Shown: piece after piece, positions 45,242-58,059 of the stretch
Layout of the letters: every line of letters starts with the position of its first letter
Position numbering within the stretch: position 1 is the stretch's first letter
NCBI GenBank assembly: GCA_031772625.1
Contig: CM062812.1
Coordinates: forward strand, 733,248,300 to 733,312,299
Direction: 5' to 3'
Length of the DNA: 64,000 nt
Origin: Pinus tabuliformis
Taxonomy: Eukaryota; Streptophyta; Pinopsida; Pinales; Pinaceae
Position numbers and translations under genes: made by a program
Notes under the pieces: generated by a model
What the model saw: the letters and a program-made list of their open reading frames with translations, nothing else
Database searches by the model: none
What the model was told of the DNA's origin: nothing

Positions 45242-48200
45242 ATGAGGAAGTTTGATGGCAAGGATCACGCCACATGGATATTACAGATGGAGCAATTCTT
45301 CGATCTCAATAATGTGAAAAACACACAAAAGGTACGTATGGAAACTTTATATTTGGAACCAAATCAGTTTGTATGGTATCAATGGCTTTGCTCTCGTAAA
45401 CAATTTATCACTTGGGCAATTTTTACGGAAGAATTGATAGCACATTATGAGGATACAAAAAGCAACACTTTTTTTAGCCAATTGATAAGTCTCAAACAAA
45501 AGGGTTCAATAATGGAGCACATTGAGGAGTTCCAAAAATTGAACATAAGGGTAAAAGATATTCCAGAGGAGCATAGGATTGATGTGTTCATAGGGTCTTT
45601 AAAGGATAATATCCAACATGATGTTCGCCTTTGGGAACCTGATTCATTAGAGAAGGCATTCAGGTTAGCAAGAAAAATGGAAAGCAAAATTATGGCAACC
45701 AGGAAGCATACCACTCACAACTATAAAGACGGAAGTGTTGTTGCCCCTAGTCTTCCACAACCTATAAGGTTGACACCACAACAATTGGAAGAAAAAAGAG
45801 CAAAAGGGCTTTGTTACAGTTGTGATAGCAAATACACTAAAAGTCATAAGTGTGCTGAGAAGAAATTATTCTACATAGATTGTGAAGAGGAAGAAGAAAA
45901 GGAGCAAGAAAGGTCAAAAGAAGAGGATATACTCCAGGAACAAAGCCTAGATGAAGAACAAATAAATCCGACCATATCTTGTAATGCATTGGCGGGAATT
46001 ACCACTCCTCAAACCATCAAGATAGAAGGACAAATCAAGAAGAAAAAGGTAATAGTGTTGATTGATTCAGGAAGCACCCACAATTTTATTCATTGTAAGG
46101 TAGCAAAAGAATTGAATTGCTTCCTATATCCAGCACCAGAGTGTCAAGTGATGATTGCAAATGGAGGAACAATAAATTGCTCTGGAAAGTGCCATAATAT
46201 CAAGCTATCCATGGGAGAATATGTATTGACTAGCCCAATGCTTTCCATTCCAATGGGAGGTGCTGATGTTGTACTAGGAGTCCAATGGCTACAATCCTTG
46301 GGTACAATAGCTTTTAATTTTCAAGAACTTTTCATCAAATTTTCTATGGAAGGAAAGGAAGTTGAATTAAGGGGTATTGCAGGGAAACCAGGAAAGATAA
46401 TCAGCTCTAATGGTATGACAAAGCTTCTAAAAAAGGAGCAAAGAGGTGTAATTGCACAATTATGTTCGCTAGATGTTTCCACATCGGAATCATCTATTTC
46501 TCCAGATCTCCAAAAAGTCCTGGACAATCATTCCAAGGTATTTGAGACTCCCAAAGGTCTCCCACCTATGCGTGATCATGATCATGCTATTCATCTGATT
46601 CCAGGAAGTGTTCCTCCAAACATCAGGCCGTACAGATATCCCTATGTCCAAAAGAGTGAAATTGAACGTATGGTTGCAGAAATGCTAGAGGCTGGTATAA
46701 TTCAACCGAGTCAAAGTTCTTTCTCTGCTCCAGTAGTATTGGTGCACAAGAAGGATGGATCATGGCGCATGTGTCCAGATTATAGGGAGCTCAACAAGCT
46801 CACTATTAAAGATAAGTTCCCCATTCCTGTCATTGATGAATTACTGGATGAATTGCATGGATCAATTTACTTCACCAAGTTGGATCTTCGTTCAGGATAT
46901 CATCAAATCAGAATGAAGATTGAAGACATTCCGAAAACAACATTTAGAACTCATGAGGGTCATTATGAATTTTTGGTCATGCCTTTTGGCCTTACCAATG
47001 CACCTTCAACATTTCAAGGTTTGATGAATTCAATTTTCAAACCATTCCTTAGAAAATTTGTGTTAGTATTTTTTGATGATATACTAATCTACAACAAGTC
47101 TTGGAAGGATCATGTTGAACATGTTGACAGGGTGCTACAACTATTGGAGGAGAAACAATTATATGCAAAAAGATCCAAATGTTTCTTTGGAGTCCAGGAG
47201 GTGGAATATCTGGGTCATATTGTATCTCATGAAGGAGTTAAGGTAGACCCTAGCAAAATTAAAGCCATTAAGGAATGGAAAATCCCCACATCCATAAAGC
47301 ATCTGCGAGGATTTCTCGGGTTGACAGGGTATTATCGCAAGTTTGTTAAGAATTATGGGAGAATAGCAGCACCTCTAACAACATTATTGAAGAAAGATGC
47401 ATTTTCATGGACTCCGGAAGCAACAAAGGCCTTTGAACATCTTAAAGAGGCAATGTGCCAAGCACCGGTCTTAGCTACACCGGACTTCACAAAAACCTTT
47501 ATTGTGGAATGTGATGCTTCAGGAAATGGAATTGGTGCTGTTCTAATGCAAGATGAAAGACCCATTGCTTTTGAAAGTCGTCCAATCAAGGGAAAGTTTT
47601 TAAGCAAAGCTATTTATGAGAAGGAAATGTTGGCAATACTCCATGCACTTAAGAAATGGCGACCCTACCTAATGGGAAGACACTTCAAGGTAAAAACGGA
47701 TCATGATAGCCTTAAATACTTTTTAGAACAAAGATTATCCTCTGAAGAGCAACAAAAGTGGGTCACAAAGATGTTGGGTTATGACTTTGAAATCATCTAC
47801 AAAAAAGGGAAGCAAAATGTGGTGGCAGATGCACTCTCAAGAAAGGATGAGGATGTGGAAGCATTGTTGTGCGCCATTTCTATTATCCAACCAGATTGGA
47901 TAAACGAAGCAAGGGAGGAATGGAAGAATGACGAAGTGTGGGCACTTATTCGAAAGTTACAACAAGATTCCAGTACGTCTGATACATTTAGCTGGAAAAA
48001 TGATTCGTTATGGTACAAAGATCGCTTATACCTCTGTAAGAATTCCCAGCTAAAACAAAAGATTCTTATGGAATTGCACACTTCTCCCTTAGGAGGGCAC
48101 TCAGGATTTTTAAAAACTTACCACAGGGTTAAGAAGGAATTTTTTTGGGATGGCCTTAAATCAGATATTCAAAAGTTTGTGGCGGAATGTTTGGTTTGCC

Positions 48201-49459
48201 AACAAAATAAAGTTGAAACAATTAAGACACCAGGTCTATTACAACCTTTATCCATTCCAAGCCAACGTTGGGAGGAGGTTTCAATGGATTTTATCACAGG
48301 TTTACCCAAGTCTGAGGGAAAGAGTGTCATCATGGTGGTAGTTGACAGACTTACCAAGTATGCACACTTTTGTGCATTATCACATCCATTTAAAGCCAGT
48401 ACAGTTTCTACTGCATTTATGGAAACAATTCAAAAGCTACATGGAAACCCAAAGATTATTGTAAGTGACAGAGATCCCATTTTCACTGGAAATTTTTGGA
48501 CAGAATTATTTTCTTGTCTTGGTACTCAGTTAGCTCATAGCTCATCTTATCATCCTCAATCTGATGGGAAAACTGAGATAGTAAACAAATGTTTGGAAGG
48601 ATATCTTCGTTGCTTTGTATCTGATAAACAGACACAATGGGTCAAATGGTTGCCTCTGGCTGAATGGTGGTATAACACTTCCTTCCATACAGCAACAAAA
48701 ATGACCCCATTTATGGCACTTTATGGGTATCAACCACCATCCATCACATCATATTTAAGAGAAAATTCTAAGGTTCAGGCAGTGGAACATCACATCGAAC
48801 ATCAACAACAAGTCCTCCAACTCTTAAAGGATAACCTCGTGTTGGCACAGAATAGAATGAAACAACAGGCAGATCAACATCGCAGTGAAAGAAGTTTTGA
48901 TGTAGGTGATTGGGTATTCCTACGGCTACAACCATATAAGCAAATGTCCCTCAAGCAAGCTAAGAAGGATAATAAATTATCACCAAAGTATTATGGTCTG
49001 TACAAGGTGTTGCAAAAGATTGGTACTATGGCATACAAATTGGAGCTTCCTGCAGCTTCTCGATTGCACCCAGTTTTCCATGTTTCATGTTTAAAGAAGG
49101 TTATAGGCGACAAGCTCCCAGTTCAAACAATATTGCCAGAACTTGACGAGGAAGGAAAAATTATATTGGAACCGGAAGCAGTCACAGAAGAAAGAACTCG
49201 ACAGCTACGAAATCGATCAATTTCAGAGTATTTTACCAAGTGGAAGAACTTATCCGCTGAAGATTCCCATGGGAGGATGAGAATTTTATGCAGAAGTATC
49301 CAGAACTACTCAAGTGTTGAGGACAACACTTTTTTGAAGGAGAGGGGCATGTTGGGTCCCTATAATACTAGTGATTACCCCATTACTATTGTAGTTATAC
49401 CCCTTATTAATATCTTTGTGCCCCTATTGCCCCCATATTGTTATTACTGTGCCCCATAG
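45242..49459 (+). CDS. Gag-pol polyprotein of Reina-like copy 1
   Basis: This is a 1405-codon frame. Capsid: residues about 1-180. A zinc-knuckle-like [14 protein letters not shown] starts at residue 191. Aspartic protease: [11 protein letters not shown]275, intact. Reverse transcriptase: about 460-650, with [13 protein letters not shown] and catalytic FDD at 611-613. RNase H: about 750-880, starting [11 protein letters not shown] (D758). Integrase: zinc region near 940-990, core with D1016, D1076 and E1112 (D,D-35-E). Chromodomain: starts about 1309 with [15 protein letters not shown]. The chromodomain is cut by a one-base loss near 49270, after which the frame runs about 110 bases into the 3' LTR. 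The N-terminus probably begins earlier, in the leader frame. The product copies the element's RNA to DNA and inserts it. Confidence 0.9.
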   Translation: MRKFDGKDHATWILQMEQFFDLNNVKNTQKVRMETLYLEPNQFVWYQWLCSRKQFITWAIFTEELIAHYEDTKSNTFFSQLISLKQKGSIMEHIEEFQKLNIRVKDIPEEHRIDVFIGSLKDNIQHDVRLWEPDSLEKAFRLARKMESKIMATRKHTTHNYKDGSVVAPSLPQPIRLTPQQLEEKRAKGLCYSCDSKYTKSHKCAEKKLFYIDCEEEEEKEQERSKEEDILQEQSLDEEQINPTISCNALAGITTPQTIKIEGQIKKKKVIVLIDSGSTHNFIHCKVAKELNCFLYPAPECQVMIANGGTINCSGKCHNIKLSMGEYVLTSPMLSIPMGGADVVLGVQWLQSLGTIAFNFQELFIKFSMEGKEVELRGIAGKPGKIISSNGMTKLLKKEQRGVIAQLCSLDVSTSESSISPDLQKVLDNHSKVFETPKGLPPMRDHDHAIHLIPGSVPPNIRPYRYPYVQKSEIERMVAEMLEAGIIQPSQSSFSAPVVLVHKKDGSWRMCPDYRELNKLTIKDKFPIPVIDELLDELHGSIYFTKLDLRSGYHQIRMKIEDIPKTTFRTHEGHYEFLVMPFGLTNAPSTFQGLMNSIFKPFLRKFVLVFFDDILIYNKSWKDHVEHVDRVLQLLEEKQLYAKRSKCFFGVQEVEYLGHIVSHEGVKVDPSKIKAIKEWKIPTSIKHLRGFLGLTGYYRKFVKNYGRIAAPLTTLLKKDAFSWTPEATKAFEHLKEAMCQAPVLATPDFTKTFIVECDASGNGIGAVLMQDERPIAFESRPIKGKFLSKAIYEKEMLAILHALKKWRPYLMGRHFKVKTDHDSLKYFLEQRLSSEEQQKWVTKMLGYDFEIIYKKGKQNVVADALSRKDEDVEALLCAISIIQPDWINEAREEWKNDEVWALIRKLQQDSSTSDTFSWKNDSLWYKDRLYLCKNSQLKQKILMELHTSPLGGHSGFLKTYHRVKKEFFWDGLKSDIQKFVAECLVCQQNKVETIKTPGLLQPLSIPSQRWEEVSMDFITGLPKSEGKSVIMVVVDRLTKYAHFCALSHPFKASTVSTAFMETIQKLHGNPKIIVSDRDPIFTGNFWTELFSCLGTQLAHSSSYHPQSDGKTEIVNKCLEGYLRCFVSDKQTQWVKWLPLAEWWYNTSFHTATKMTPFMALYGYQPPSITSYLRENSKVQAVEHHIEHQQQVLQLLKDNLVLAQNRMKQQADQHRSERSFDVGDWVFLRLQPYKQMSLKQAKKDNKLSPKYYGLYKVLQKIGTMAYKLELPAASRLHPVFHVSCLKKVIGDKLPVQTILPELDEEGKIILEPEAVTEERTRQLRNRSISEYFTKWKNLSAEDSHGRMRILCRSIQNYSSVEDNTFLKERGMLGPYNTSDYPITIVVIPLINIFVPLLPPYCYYCAP

Positions 49460-49682
49460 AATCCCTCTATTGTTATTTTTGTGTCCTTATATTATTATTG
49501 TTAGGTCGGCTGGATTATATTGTGACTCCTTAGACTCCTATATATAGAAAGGAGGTTTTGTCATTTGTATCATCCAAGAATTGTTCATTTATGTAATGTA
49601 AAGGAGGTTTCCCCCTCGAAGAGGCTGAATTCTAAGGCGTTGATCTATATTTTCTATCTTTTCTTGAGTTAGTTTCATAACA
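49350..49682 (+). repeat. 3' LTR of Reina-like copy 1
   Basis: 333 bp, TGTTGGGTCCC to CATAACA, followed by GGTGA. The shifted gag-pol frame ends inside it at 49459. Confidence 0.92.
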
Positions 49683-49687
49683 GGTGA

Positions 49688-51004
49688 AGAGAGGATTGGG
49701 ATACTTCAAGGATGGGAGGTGGTAAAAGTGATTATTAGTGGAAAGTTTCTTCCCATACATGTTGGGTTGCAAGGGAGGGATTTTAGGGTCCTTATGTTTA
49801 CCTCTCATCAACAGAAGAGTTAGGATTGGGGTTAGAAATTATAGTCAGAAGGGGAAAATTATGATAAAAATGGACACATTTATGGCACCTTTGATAGCAA
49901 AAGGGGATGTGCTTGTAATCTGGGTTTTGACTTAGAATCTCATCCTCATAATAAATATCTATGGGTTATAGGAGAAACTCAGAGTTATTCATGTAACATA
50001 TATACATGCATAACAAATATACATCCTTGTTCTATTCCTTGTTAAGCATTGACAAAATGGTCATGGCATTGCCAATACTAGCTAGAACTTCTTAATCACG
50101 AATTCCTATGGCAATGACTACACCGTAATCTAGATCATAGCTACCATGAAATCTTCCTTATCAAGTAGAAATATTTTTATCCATAAGTGGAGATATAATT
50201 GAACCAGGTTGAAAAGTTCAAGCCATTTTTGAAGACTCGAGTTATATATTCAATATTGTTAATACTATAGTGAAAAAACTTATGGCTTCCAATTCCAAAT
50301 CATTTTTTCCCTTTGACTTCCATTTTAATTAGATCCACTGGGAGATTTGCTTCTTTGAATGCTAGATGCCAAGGAATTTTATGATTAAGGTGTGATATTT
50401 CATGTATTGGGTATATTCTCTAGTGCAACTGGATTGAAATTCAAATTTTCTATTTGATACTCCTTTTGGAAGATATCTCCCCGAACATTAAATTTCATGA
50501 TCGTGTATTAGACTACAAGAAATTTTGTTGTTCTCGATCATCGTTTTGGCTAGAATCATTGGGTTTAGAAAGAGAAGGCTACCTAGAACATTTGTATCAT
50601 TCCATAATCCTATTGTAGGAAGGATATGTGCTCCCTCCACTACCATTAGCCATAAAAACAATAGTAGTAACACTACTAGAAACATAGTTGTTATGGTTTA
50701 GTTTCATAACCAAATTCTCCTAAATAATAATGACATGTAAGATAAAAATATAATTTAATTAGCTTTTATGAAATTTTTAAATTTTAGTAACATCAGACAT
50801 ATCATGAAGTTTTCTAATGCTTACTATTCATTGTTGTATATAGACATTTACTAGCCATTTAATATATATAGTTATGTTAAAGGCATCCTCGTATTGAGGA
50901 TTGATAAATTAATCACTGACAAATTAATTATGTTGATAAGCGTGTCTACTTGAGAACAAGTAGGCCCTAACACATTTTCATCTAATTATTAATAATTATT
51001 ATGT
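49688..51004. other. Intergenic DNA, nothing recognised
   Basis: It continues the flank of the Reina-like insertion (43060-43818). No frame over 65 codons looks coding. Confidence 0.45.
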
Positions 51005-51275
51005 TGATGGTAGGGATTTAACCTCCATATAATATTATATAATATTATTAATATTGTTAAGAAAACAAATATTTAAATCCAAATACAATGTTTTTATGCT
51101 ATTTTTTTCCTTCTAATTAAATTGATTAATTAAAAAAAATTCATATAAGCAGGTACCATATGAAATGAGTTCTGGTTTTCTGAGCATGTGGTATTGATAA
51201 GCTATGGTATTGGTGCATGGTATTCTAAGAAAGAATATTTTAAGAATATCAATGGTAATGTGGGGGTAAATCTCT
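51005..51275 (-). repeat. Dispersed AT-rich repeat family, member 3
   Basis: GGTAGGGATTTAACCTCCAT opens it on the plus strand and GTGGTATTGATAAGC...CATGGTATTCTAAG closes it. It matches 42482-42760 with indels. Confidence 0.6.
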
Positions 51276-51303
51276 ATGGCTAATAATATTTCCACATGTC
51301 TTA

Positions 51304-51455
<152 letters not shown>

Positions 51456-53719
51456 TGTTTAACTCTTTTATTAATTCCTTTTATAATTATGATAATACTA
51501 ATGATTAAAAATAAGGTTATACTTTATTTAATTTTTATGATTTTTTTAATTTTAGTAACGTGAAATGTATTTGGGGTGTCTTTAATGTAAAAGTGGTGAA
51601 TGTGGTGCGAGGGGTCTTTCCACCACCCCACTACCCCACTTTTCCAAGTGGGCCTGTGACATGGCACGACGCTCCCACAATAAGATGGATGAAAAAAATT
51701 CTCATATCATTTCAACCAAGACAACAAATAAAAAACTTCCTTGATTCCAATACCATGCACTATAGAATCATTGAAATGTCATTGTCTCATCGCGAGAATC
51801 AAGTCCCCTCATGTTTGATGAATATATTTAACACTTTAATATATGAAATCCTCCTCCTAGTGTGATTTCTCTCGTATGTTATTACAACAAAACCATTTTT
51901 CTAGTCTGTAAATCCTTCTTTAGCTTTGGACAATTAGTACTAGGGGCTCTAGCCAGTCCACTCCTGTGATATTGAGCTAGGCCCTGACACTCTCATTCAT
52001 ACTTCTCTCAACAACTTCAAAATCATTTAAATTATCCTCCTTTCCTAAAATTAGTGTGGAATTTTCCATTCGACTCCCTAGATTATTGGCCCAAAAATAT
52101 TGTTTCCTTTTTGAATTTTATCGAGTATGCATGTAGGTGATCACACTGGGAGTCGCATAGGAATTAGCTTGATCCTATGAAACACTCCATGTGGGCATTA
52201 GACAACTACTGCAAATGTTTGGTATGACCTTTTAAGGTTCGTGTTTTTCTCCTTAATTGTTGTCTCTGACTCAATAATTGAAGTTTTTTCCTCTTTTTCT
52301 CACCATCTACCCATCATGCTTATTTCCTGACCCTATTTTATCTTGAGGATCTATTCACCTCTTTGTTCACACCTACAACCTTGTATCCATCCCCTAATCC
52401 TTATCCAATTGGTTATCACATCTTACAGCTAGCATCCTTGGTAGGTTCACCAATTTTTTGTCCACTCGCGTGCCCTCATTGTATTCTTTCAATAGGATGG
52501 TTGTATACCATATCACTAGATTTTGTTTCCTTTTGAATGAGTGCTATCATCCCCCCTGCTCTCCGTATGTTGAATTCCCCCTTACATCCAATTCTCATTT
52601 GTTCAACTTTTCATCCATGCCCTTCTATATCCATCTTTGGTCCTCTAACACGCCTTGTTAGTGAGCACGAGTTGATTCAGGCTACATATAATTAGGAGTG
52701 AGCTTCACAGGGAAAAACATGTGTGCATCATAGCCTTCTGGAATCAACAACCAAGTTTCAATACCTCAGCTTGAGACCCGTCTGAGAGGACTTATTTCAT
52801 ATGGAATAGGGTGGTGCATCCCAATGAGAACAAAATTAAGATACATAATTTACTGTACATCTAGTTGACTAGGTGCTAGATGAGGGGCATACACGAGGTT
52901 TATTTAATAAGTTCATGTACACCATTGATTTGTATTTCCATTTGAAGTTCCTTCTAAGTAGATTTTTGATGGATCCTTTTGAGCATCAAGTTGAGATCCT
53001 GAACTCTTTACATCACCTTCACCATAACTTGAGGGACACATATCAATGATTGGGCCACATCGAGTAGCATCTAGGCATTCCTCACTTGGTAGACAACATC
53101 CTTGGCAACACTAAAGACCCTATTCAAGTTGTTGTTACTAAGTTTGATTCCTTAGATTAGTCTTGCTATGCCCAAGTCTATTTGTCATTATGATTATCTA
53201 GTGCACACTCCTGGCTAATCAGACCCATTTTTTATTATATACATTTTCTATTTAGTACTTTGTAGAGCATTTTTTCGTATGCCTCTCTTGGAAGAGTGCA
53301 ATTTTTTCTATGGTTTTGTCTTCATAGCGAAAGATTGACCTATAATTTCTAGATTATCCATGAAAACCCCAATTTTTAAATATAATACAATATTTACCCC
53401 ACAGAAAAAAACAAAAATAGGAAATGTATCATTATGTGATTTGATGCTTATCATGCATTGATATTTGTTATGGTTTACCAACCATTTAATTTATATGGAT
53501 GTGTTAGTCTTACGTTAATACGAATATTTGTCTTATGGTTATGAATGAAAAATGTTGGAATACTTTCATCCTCTCCTTTGCATCAATAAATGGAACTCAT
53601 TAACTATCTTAAATCTCTAATATATGTTTAAATTCTCCGAGTTAATGCTTCTTTGAGAAGAGAAATTTTGATTTAATATTTCCAGATGCATCACATTAAG
53701 CTTTTTAGTGGACGTTTGC
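51456..53719. other. Intergenic DNA, nothing recognised
   Basis: It is less AT-rich than its neighbours between about 51950 and 53300, which might reflect an old element or gene remnant. I found no protein motif on either strand. Confidence 0.4.
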
Positions 53720-53775
53720 AGCCAACAAGTGTGGCACATCATCAATGTCGTGATGATATATCACACTTGTTGGCT
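53720..53775. other. 56-bp near-perfect hairpin
   Basis: AGCCAACAAGTGTG (53720-53733) pairs perfectly with CACACTTGTTGGCT (53762-53775). Inside, ATCATCA pairs with TGATGAT around a 6-base loop. Only a 4-base bulge on each side is unpaired. Confidence 0.6.
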
Positions 53776-54359
53776 CGAAATGTCAACTAAAAATATTAAT
53801 GTAATAGATTCAGAAATACTAACTCAAAATAAGTTTAATTTTTCACATTTAACTAATACAATTATGAAAATATCATACAAATTATCAAATAACATTAACA
53901 TCCTATGAATACATAAATTATAATTAAAAATGATTTTACCTCTAACAAAATAATAATAATTAAAACCCAAAAAAAAGATTTGTGTTTCACCACCACAACT
54001 TTTGTGGTGCACTTATCACCATTTTTCTCACTGTCTATTTTTTATTTCATATATATTTATTATAGTATATCATTTCATTGTTAGATAACTCAATCAATTA
54101 TTATCATTTTATTAGAAATAAATTCAGTTAACACATTAAAAAAATAGAAATTTAGTTTTTTTAATATATAATAAATTAAAATTTTAAAAAATTATGTTTT
54201 AAATTTTTTTTTTTATTTAATTTATCTCTATATTTTTTAATTTAATTTAATTTATTACTCACATAGTTGTGTCTTTTTATTTTTCTTTTTTCTTTAAACC
54301 CAAAGTAACACAACAATATGAATGGCACATAAGTATTAGTATTGTCCTCCTTCACGTAA
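53776..54359. other. AT-rich intergenic DNA
   Basis: Poly-T and poly-A tracts dominate. I see no gene. Confidence 0.5.
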
Positions 54360-54480
54360 ATGAGGCTCACTACAGGGGTCTCCTTCACGTAAATCAAACT
54401 CATTACAGGTGGATCTTGTATCAATGATTTCAGAAACTTCGAATTAACCAATTGAGCTACCTCTAGAAATACATGTTGTA
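54340..54480 (-). repeat. tRNA-like fragment with a 32-bp tandem duplication
   Basis: On the minus strand GAGGTAGCTCAATTGGTTAA is a good A-box region. The B box is degenerate. Two copies of a 32-bp unit ending TTTACGTGAAGGAG follow. This is a SINE-like remnant and is not called as a tRNA gene. Confidence 0.4.
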
Positions 54481-54534
54481 TTTCGGAATAGTTATTTTGA
54501 GATTTTAATTTAATCATCAATCAATTTTAGGTGC

Positions 54535-54955
54535 ATGGTAGTATTTCGACCTCCATGGAATATTCTATGATATTATTAGTCATATACAGAAGCCAAAAAT
54601 CAAAGGTTGAGATTTATCTCCAAAGCACTAATGCCATCTTCCCCTTTTAATAAAGTTGACAAATACAATGGCTTATCAAAACTACATGGCCAAAAATAGT
54701 GGTATATACAATTCAAATGTTGAGGTTTATCTCCAAAATAGTTATTCCCCTCTTATCATTTAATTAAATCAATTAATAAAAAAAGTGTCACATGAACATG
54801 AGTTTTGGGTTTTTAGGCATATGTTATTAGTAAGCCATGGTATTGGCATCTGGTATTTTTTGGCCATGTGGTATTAGCAAGCCATGGTATTGGCCCATAG
54901 TATTGTAACAAAGCTTAAATTTAGATTAAGGGTCTCTGCAGTAAAGTGGAGTTGA
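54535..54955 (-). repeat. Dispersed AT-rich repeat family, member 4, internally duplicated
   Basis: It shares GTAGTATTTCGACCTCCATGG, TTATCTCCAAA and CCATAGTATTGTAACAAAGC with the other members. The TTTATCTCCAAA segment and the CAAGCCATGGTATTGGC segment each occur twice, making this copy about 140 bp longer. Confidence 0.6.
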
Positions 54956-55797
54956 ATCTATATAGTTAGTCCATTTTCACGATATTTTTTCTCGTTAGTT
55001 TTGAGAACAATCTAGCAGATTTTTTTTAAAACTTTAGTTTAAGTTGTTTAATATGTATAATTGGAGTACTCTAAGGATTTTTTAGGGTATTGAATTCATT
55101 TATGCATTCAAAAATGTATTTTAAACAAAAAAAAAACCACATTCTTCCTTGAAATTGTATCATCGGATTCCGGTCAAAAAGGTTATTTCGTCTATAAGAC
55201 AGACTATGCCTATATATACTAGAAATCACACCAGATGTTTCAAAGGAAACATCGTAAGGAATGAATTGGAGAAGGATGATCACATATAAAAATCCATTAT
55301 GCAGGTGCATACTTTGTCATTAATTCGTCCTCTTGTATTTGACGACCTAGATCACTGGAGATTTTGGGAGCTCTGTAGGTGATATCAACCTCTTTCCCAT
55401 TTGCAAACTACTAGACCATTGGATGTGCCTCTCTTCATTAGATGTTTGACTGATGGATAAGACATAACACTCAAATGTTGAAGGCTGAAACTTGCAAACA
55501 TAAAATGAACAAGGATACTGATTCAAAAAATATTTGTATGATATGTTTTTGAGCAAATGCCTTTTATAAGATTTTACTTAAGATCAGATCTGATTAGATT
55601 TGACAAATTCAACTTTAACTAAAAATTAATATAAACCAAAAATGCATAATTATCAAGATTGACTATGCCTTATTATCCTACAACTAACTATTAAGAGTAG
55701 ATATAAATGATTGCCATATATGGCACATCAGTTCTTCACTCTTATACCAAAAATGACCCCACTTTCCCAACAAGGAGTAGGAAGCTATGTTCAAAAG
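54956..55797. other. Intergenic DNA, nothing recognised
   Basis: A 69-codon minus frame (55347-55556) has no motif I can name. No repeat ends are seen before the array at 55798. Confidence 0.45.
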
Positions 55798-55819
55798 AAA
55801 CTTGTGACAACCATTTATC

Positions 55820-56400
55820 CTAAGAAGGAAGATGGCTTTGGTGCCCAACCAAATATGTCATAGTCTGCTGCTAACAAGTGGAGTAGGTGCACAGGTCTAG
55901 TACTGTGTCTTCCTCCAACAACTGTTGAAAATCCAAAATTTTATCAGGTTGATGGGAAATGTGAACTTATTCTTCCAAAATAGGAGGTTGGTAGGGCTTC
56001 AGATGATTAAAATTAACCACATTGTTGAGGAAAATCTGGCAAGGAAAATATAAATGACATGCCTTCACACCAACCTACTTCATAAAAGTACATAGACCAT
56101 AGTAGATTGGCTTGATTTTTTGATGTCACTTCCCCTTCAAACATAGTTTATCTAGATAAAATTAGGCTCAGTCACTGATGTAAAATTGTACAGACATTTG
56201 ATGGATCTTATGGAGTTATTTGGAGCAAGGCGAGGGAGTGTGAATAGCATTGAATACTTGGGAATCGATACAATCCAATTTCTAAACAAAGGAGGATGCC
56301 CTGTGTTGGTTCTTGCGCTAGTGATGGGAGACAACTGGATGAAGAGAGTTGGGAAGCTTGTATGGGGCCAACCACTAGTAACCATAACAACCTCATTATA
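55820..56400 (-). pseudogene. Gypsy integrase C-terminal fragment in array unit 1
   Basis: On the minus strand a broken frame reads LDKLCLKGK, PIYYGLCTFMK, VVNFNHLKPYQPPILEE and DFQQLLEED. This order is typical of the C-terminal part of plant Gypsy integrases (basic DNA-facing box, IGP-like box, leader to the chromodomain). Stops are frequent. It lies head-to-tail with and antisense to the neighbouring UBA1 exons. Confidence 0.6.
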
Positions 56401-56512
56401 ACTGTGTTTTAGGACATGTGAATAAGAATTACACTATTTTTTTTTGTAGTGAACATAAAGGGCTTCAAACAAGGTGTTGTTTATTACTTAGGTCTGAAGT
56501 GGTACCCATCAA

Positions 56513-56919
56513 GTGTTGAATCCCATGGCAACTATATTTGATGGAGTCATTGAGTAGGAGGTTGTGGAATCATGTTATAGAAAGTTTCATCCACTTTTGG
56601 AAGTTTTATTTCTTTGACACCCAACCTAACCCTTTTATGTATTTCTCTTAAATATAGATGGAATTCTATCGTTTTATATAGGAAAGGAAGGGCAAGGTAG
56701 AAGAGAATTTAATTATTTATTGTCTAATATCGATTTTTATATTCCTACTTATTTGGTTATTCGATTTTGATTCATTGCAATCTCTTCCTACAGAACCCCT
56801 TGGGCTAGAGGATGTGAGACCTTTGAATAGTCATTATGATGTACATATTTTGTATTTGGAAAAAAGGTGCATAAAAAGCTGGAAGATAAAAAATTATTTT
56901 TTGTGGGGAATGGTACTTT
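56513..56919 (+). pseudogene. UBA1 (ubiquitin-activating enzyme E1) fragment, unit 1
   Basis: Exon X (56513-56602) reads VLNPMATIFDGVIE, stop, EVVESCYRKFHPLLE. Exon Y (about 56759-56919) reads FDFDSLQSLPTEPLGLEDVR, with a frameshift before KKLEDKKLFFVGNGTL. In E1 enzymes these segments end the first adenylation half (...LNPMAAMFGG...EVVKACSGKFHP...FDSVESLPTEPL...) and begin the ATP-binding half (KLEDAKVFVVGSGALG). The intron of about 156 bp is retained. E1 activates ubiquitin with ATP, but this piece is too small and too broken to work. Confidence 0.75.
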
Positions 56920-56939
56920 GGCAACCGTTTTTCCAAAGA

Positions 56940-57500
56940 AGGAAGTTAGCTTTGGTGCCCAACAAGATATGTCATAGTTTGATGCTAACAAGTGGAGCAT
57001 GCGCACGAGTCTAGTAGTGTGTATTCCTCCAACAACTACTTAAAATCCAAAATTTTATCAGGTGAGTGGGAAATGTGAACTTCCTCTTCGAGAATAAGAG
57101 ATTCATAGGACTTGAGATGATTAACATTAACCACATTGTGGAGGCAAACTTGGTAGAGAAAATCTAAATGACATCAATTCACACCAACCTCCTTCAGAAT
57201 AGAACATGGACCATAGCAGATGTACTCAAGTTTATGATGTGACTTCCCCTTAAAACACAATTTATCTAGATAAAATTAGACTTAGTCACCTACGTAAAAT
57301 TGCATAGACAGTTGATGTCTATTATGAAATTATTTGTAGTAAGGTGAGGGAGTGTGATGAGCATCAGATACTTGAGAATGGATTTGTTCCAATTTCTAAA
57401 CAAAGGTTGATGCCCTATGCTACTTCTTGCACTGGTGATGGGAGAAAACTCGAGGAAGAGTGTTGGGAAGCTTCTATGGGGCCAAACACTTGTACCCATA
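56940..57500 (-). pseudogene. Gypsy integrase C-terminal fragment in array unit 2
   Basis: Same content and orientation as unit 1, 1117 bases downstream, with its own stops. Confidence 0.55.
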
Positions 57501-57629
57501 ACAACCTGATTATAACGATGTTGTACGACATGTCAATCATAATTGCACTGTTTATTTTTGGTGTAGTGAACACAAAGGGCTTGTAACACAATGCATTTTA
57601 TTACTTAGGTATGAAGTGGTTCCCATCAA

Positions 57630-58041
57630 GTGTTGAATCCCATGGAAACTATGTTTTGTGGAATCATTGGGAAGGAGGTTGTGAAATCCTATTATGGAAA
57701 TTTTCATCCACTTTTGCAGGTTTTATTTCTTTGGCACCCTACTTACCCTTTTTATTTATTTCTCTTAAATATAAATGGAAGTGTGCCCTTTTATATAGTT
57801 AAGGAAGGACAAGGTAGAAGGGCATTCAATTATTTATTGTCTAATATCGATTTCTATATTCCTACTTGTCGAGTTCTTATATTTTGATTCATTGGAATCT
57901 CTTCCTGTTGAACCCCTTGGGACAAAAGATGTGAGACCTTTCAATAGTCGTTATGACTTTCATATTTTTGTATTTGGAAAAAATGTGAATAAAAAATTGG
58001 AAGATGTAAAATTATTTGTTGTGGGGAATGGTGCTCTGGGA
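57630..58041 (+). pseudogene. UBA1 fragment, unit 2, both exons open
   Basis: Exon X (57630-57719) encodes [20 protein letters not shown] and on to FHPLLQ without a stop, and ends at a good donor (CAG/GTTTTA). Exon Y (57874-58041, 56 codons) is fully open: [46 protein letters not shown]. The acceptor is weakened (CGAG). Exons flanking these two in a real UBA1 gene are absent. This is the best-preserved copy in the array. Confidence 0.8.
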
Positions 58042-58059
58042 ACCATTTGTCCTCAGAAG

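Larger units (their letters stand above)
43819..49682 (+). mobile_element. Reina-like chromovirus (Ty3/Gypsy), copy 1, nearly intact
   Basis: Short LTRs 43819-44150 and 49350-49682 are bounded by target duplication GGTGA (43814-43818, 49683-49687). The Met-tRNA primer site is at 44153-44164 and the purine tract GAAGGAGAGGGGCA directly precedes 49350. One 1405-codon frame covers gag to integrase and part of a chromodomain. LTRs differ at about ten positions in 332 by eye. Two small frame shifts, one between the leader frame and gag and one inside the chromodomain, are the only coding defects I found. Short LTRs and a chromodomain suggest the Reina lineage. Confidence 0.9.

Noticed and set aside
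29865..49687. Similar target duplications GGTAA and GGTGA for two Gypsy elements as a shared target preference
   Set aside because: Two sites are too few, and the elements belong to different lineages, so chance is sufficient.
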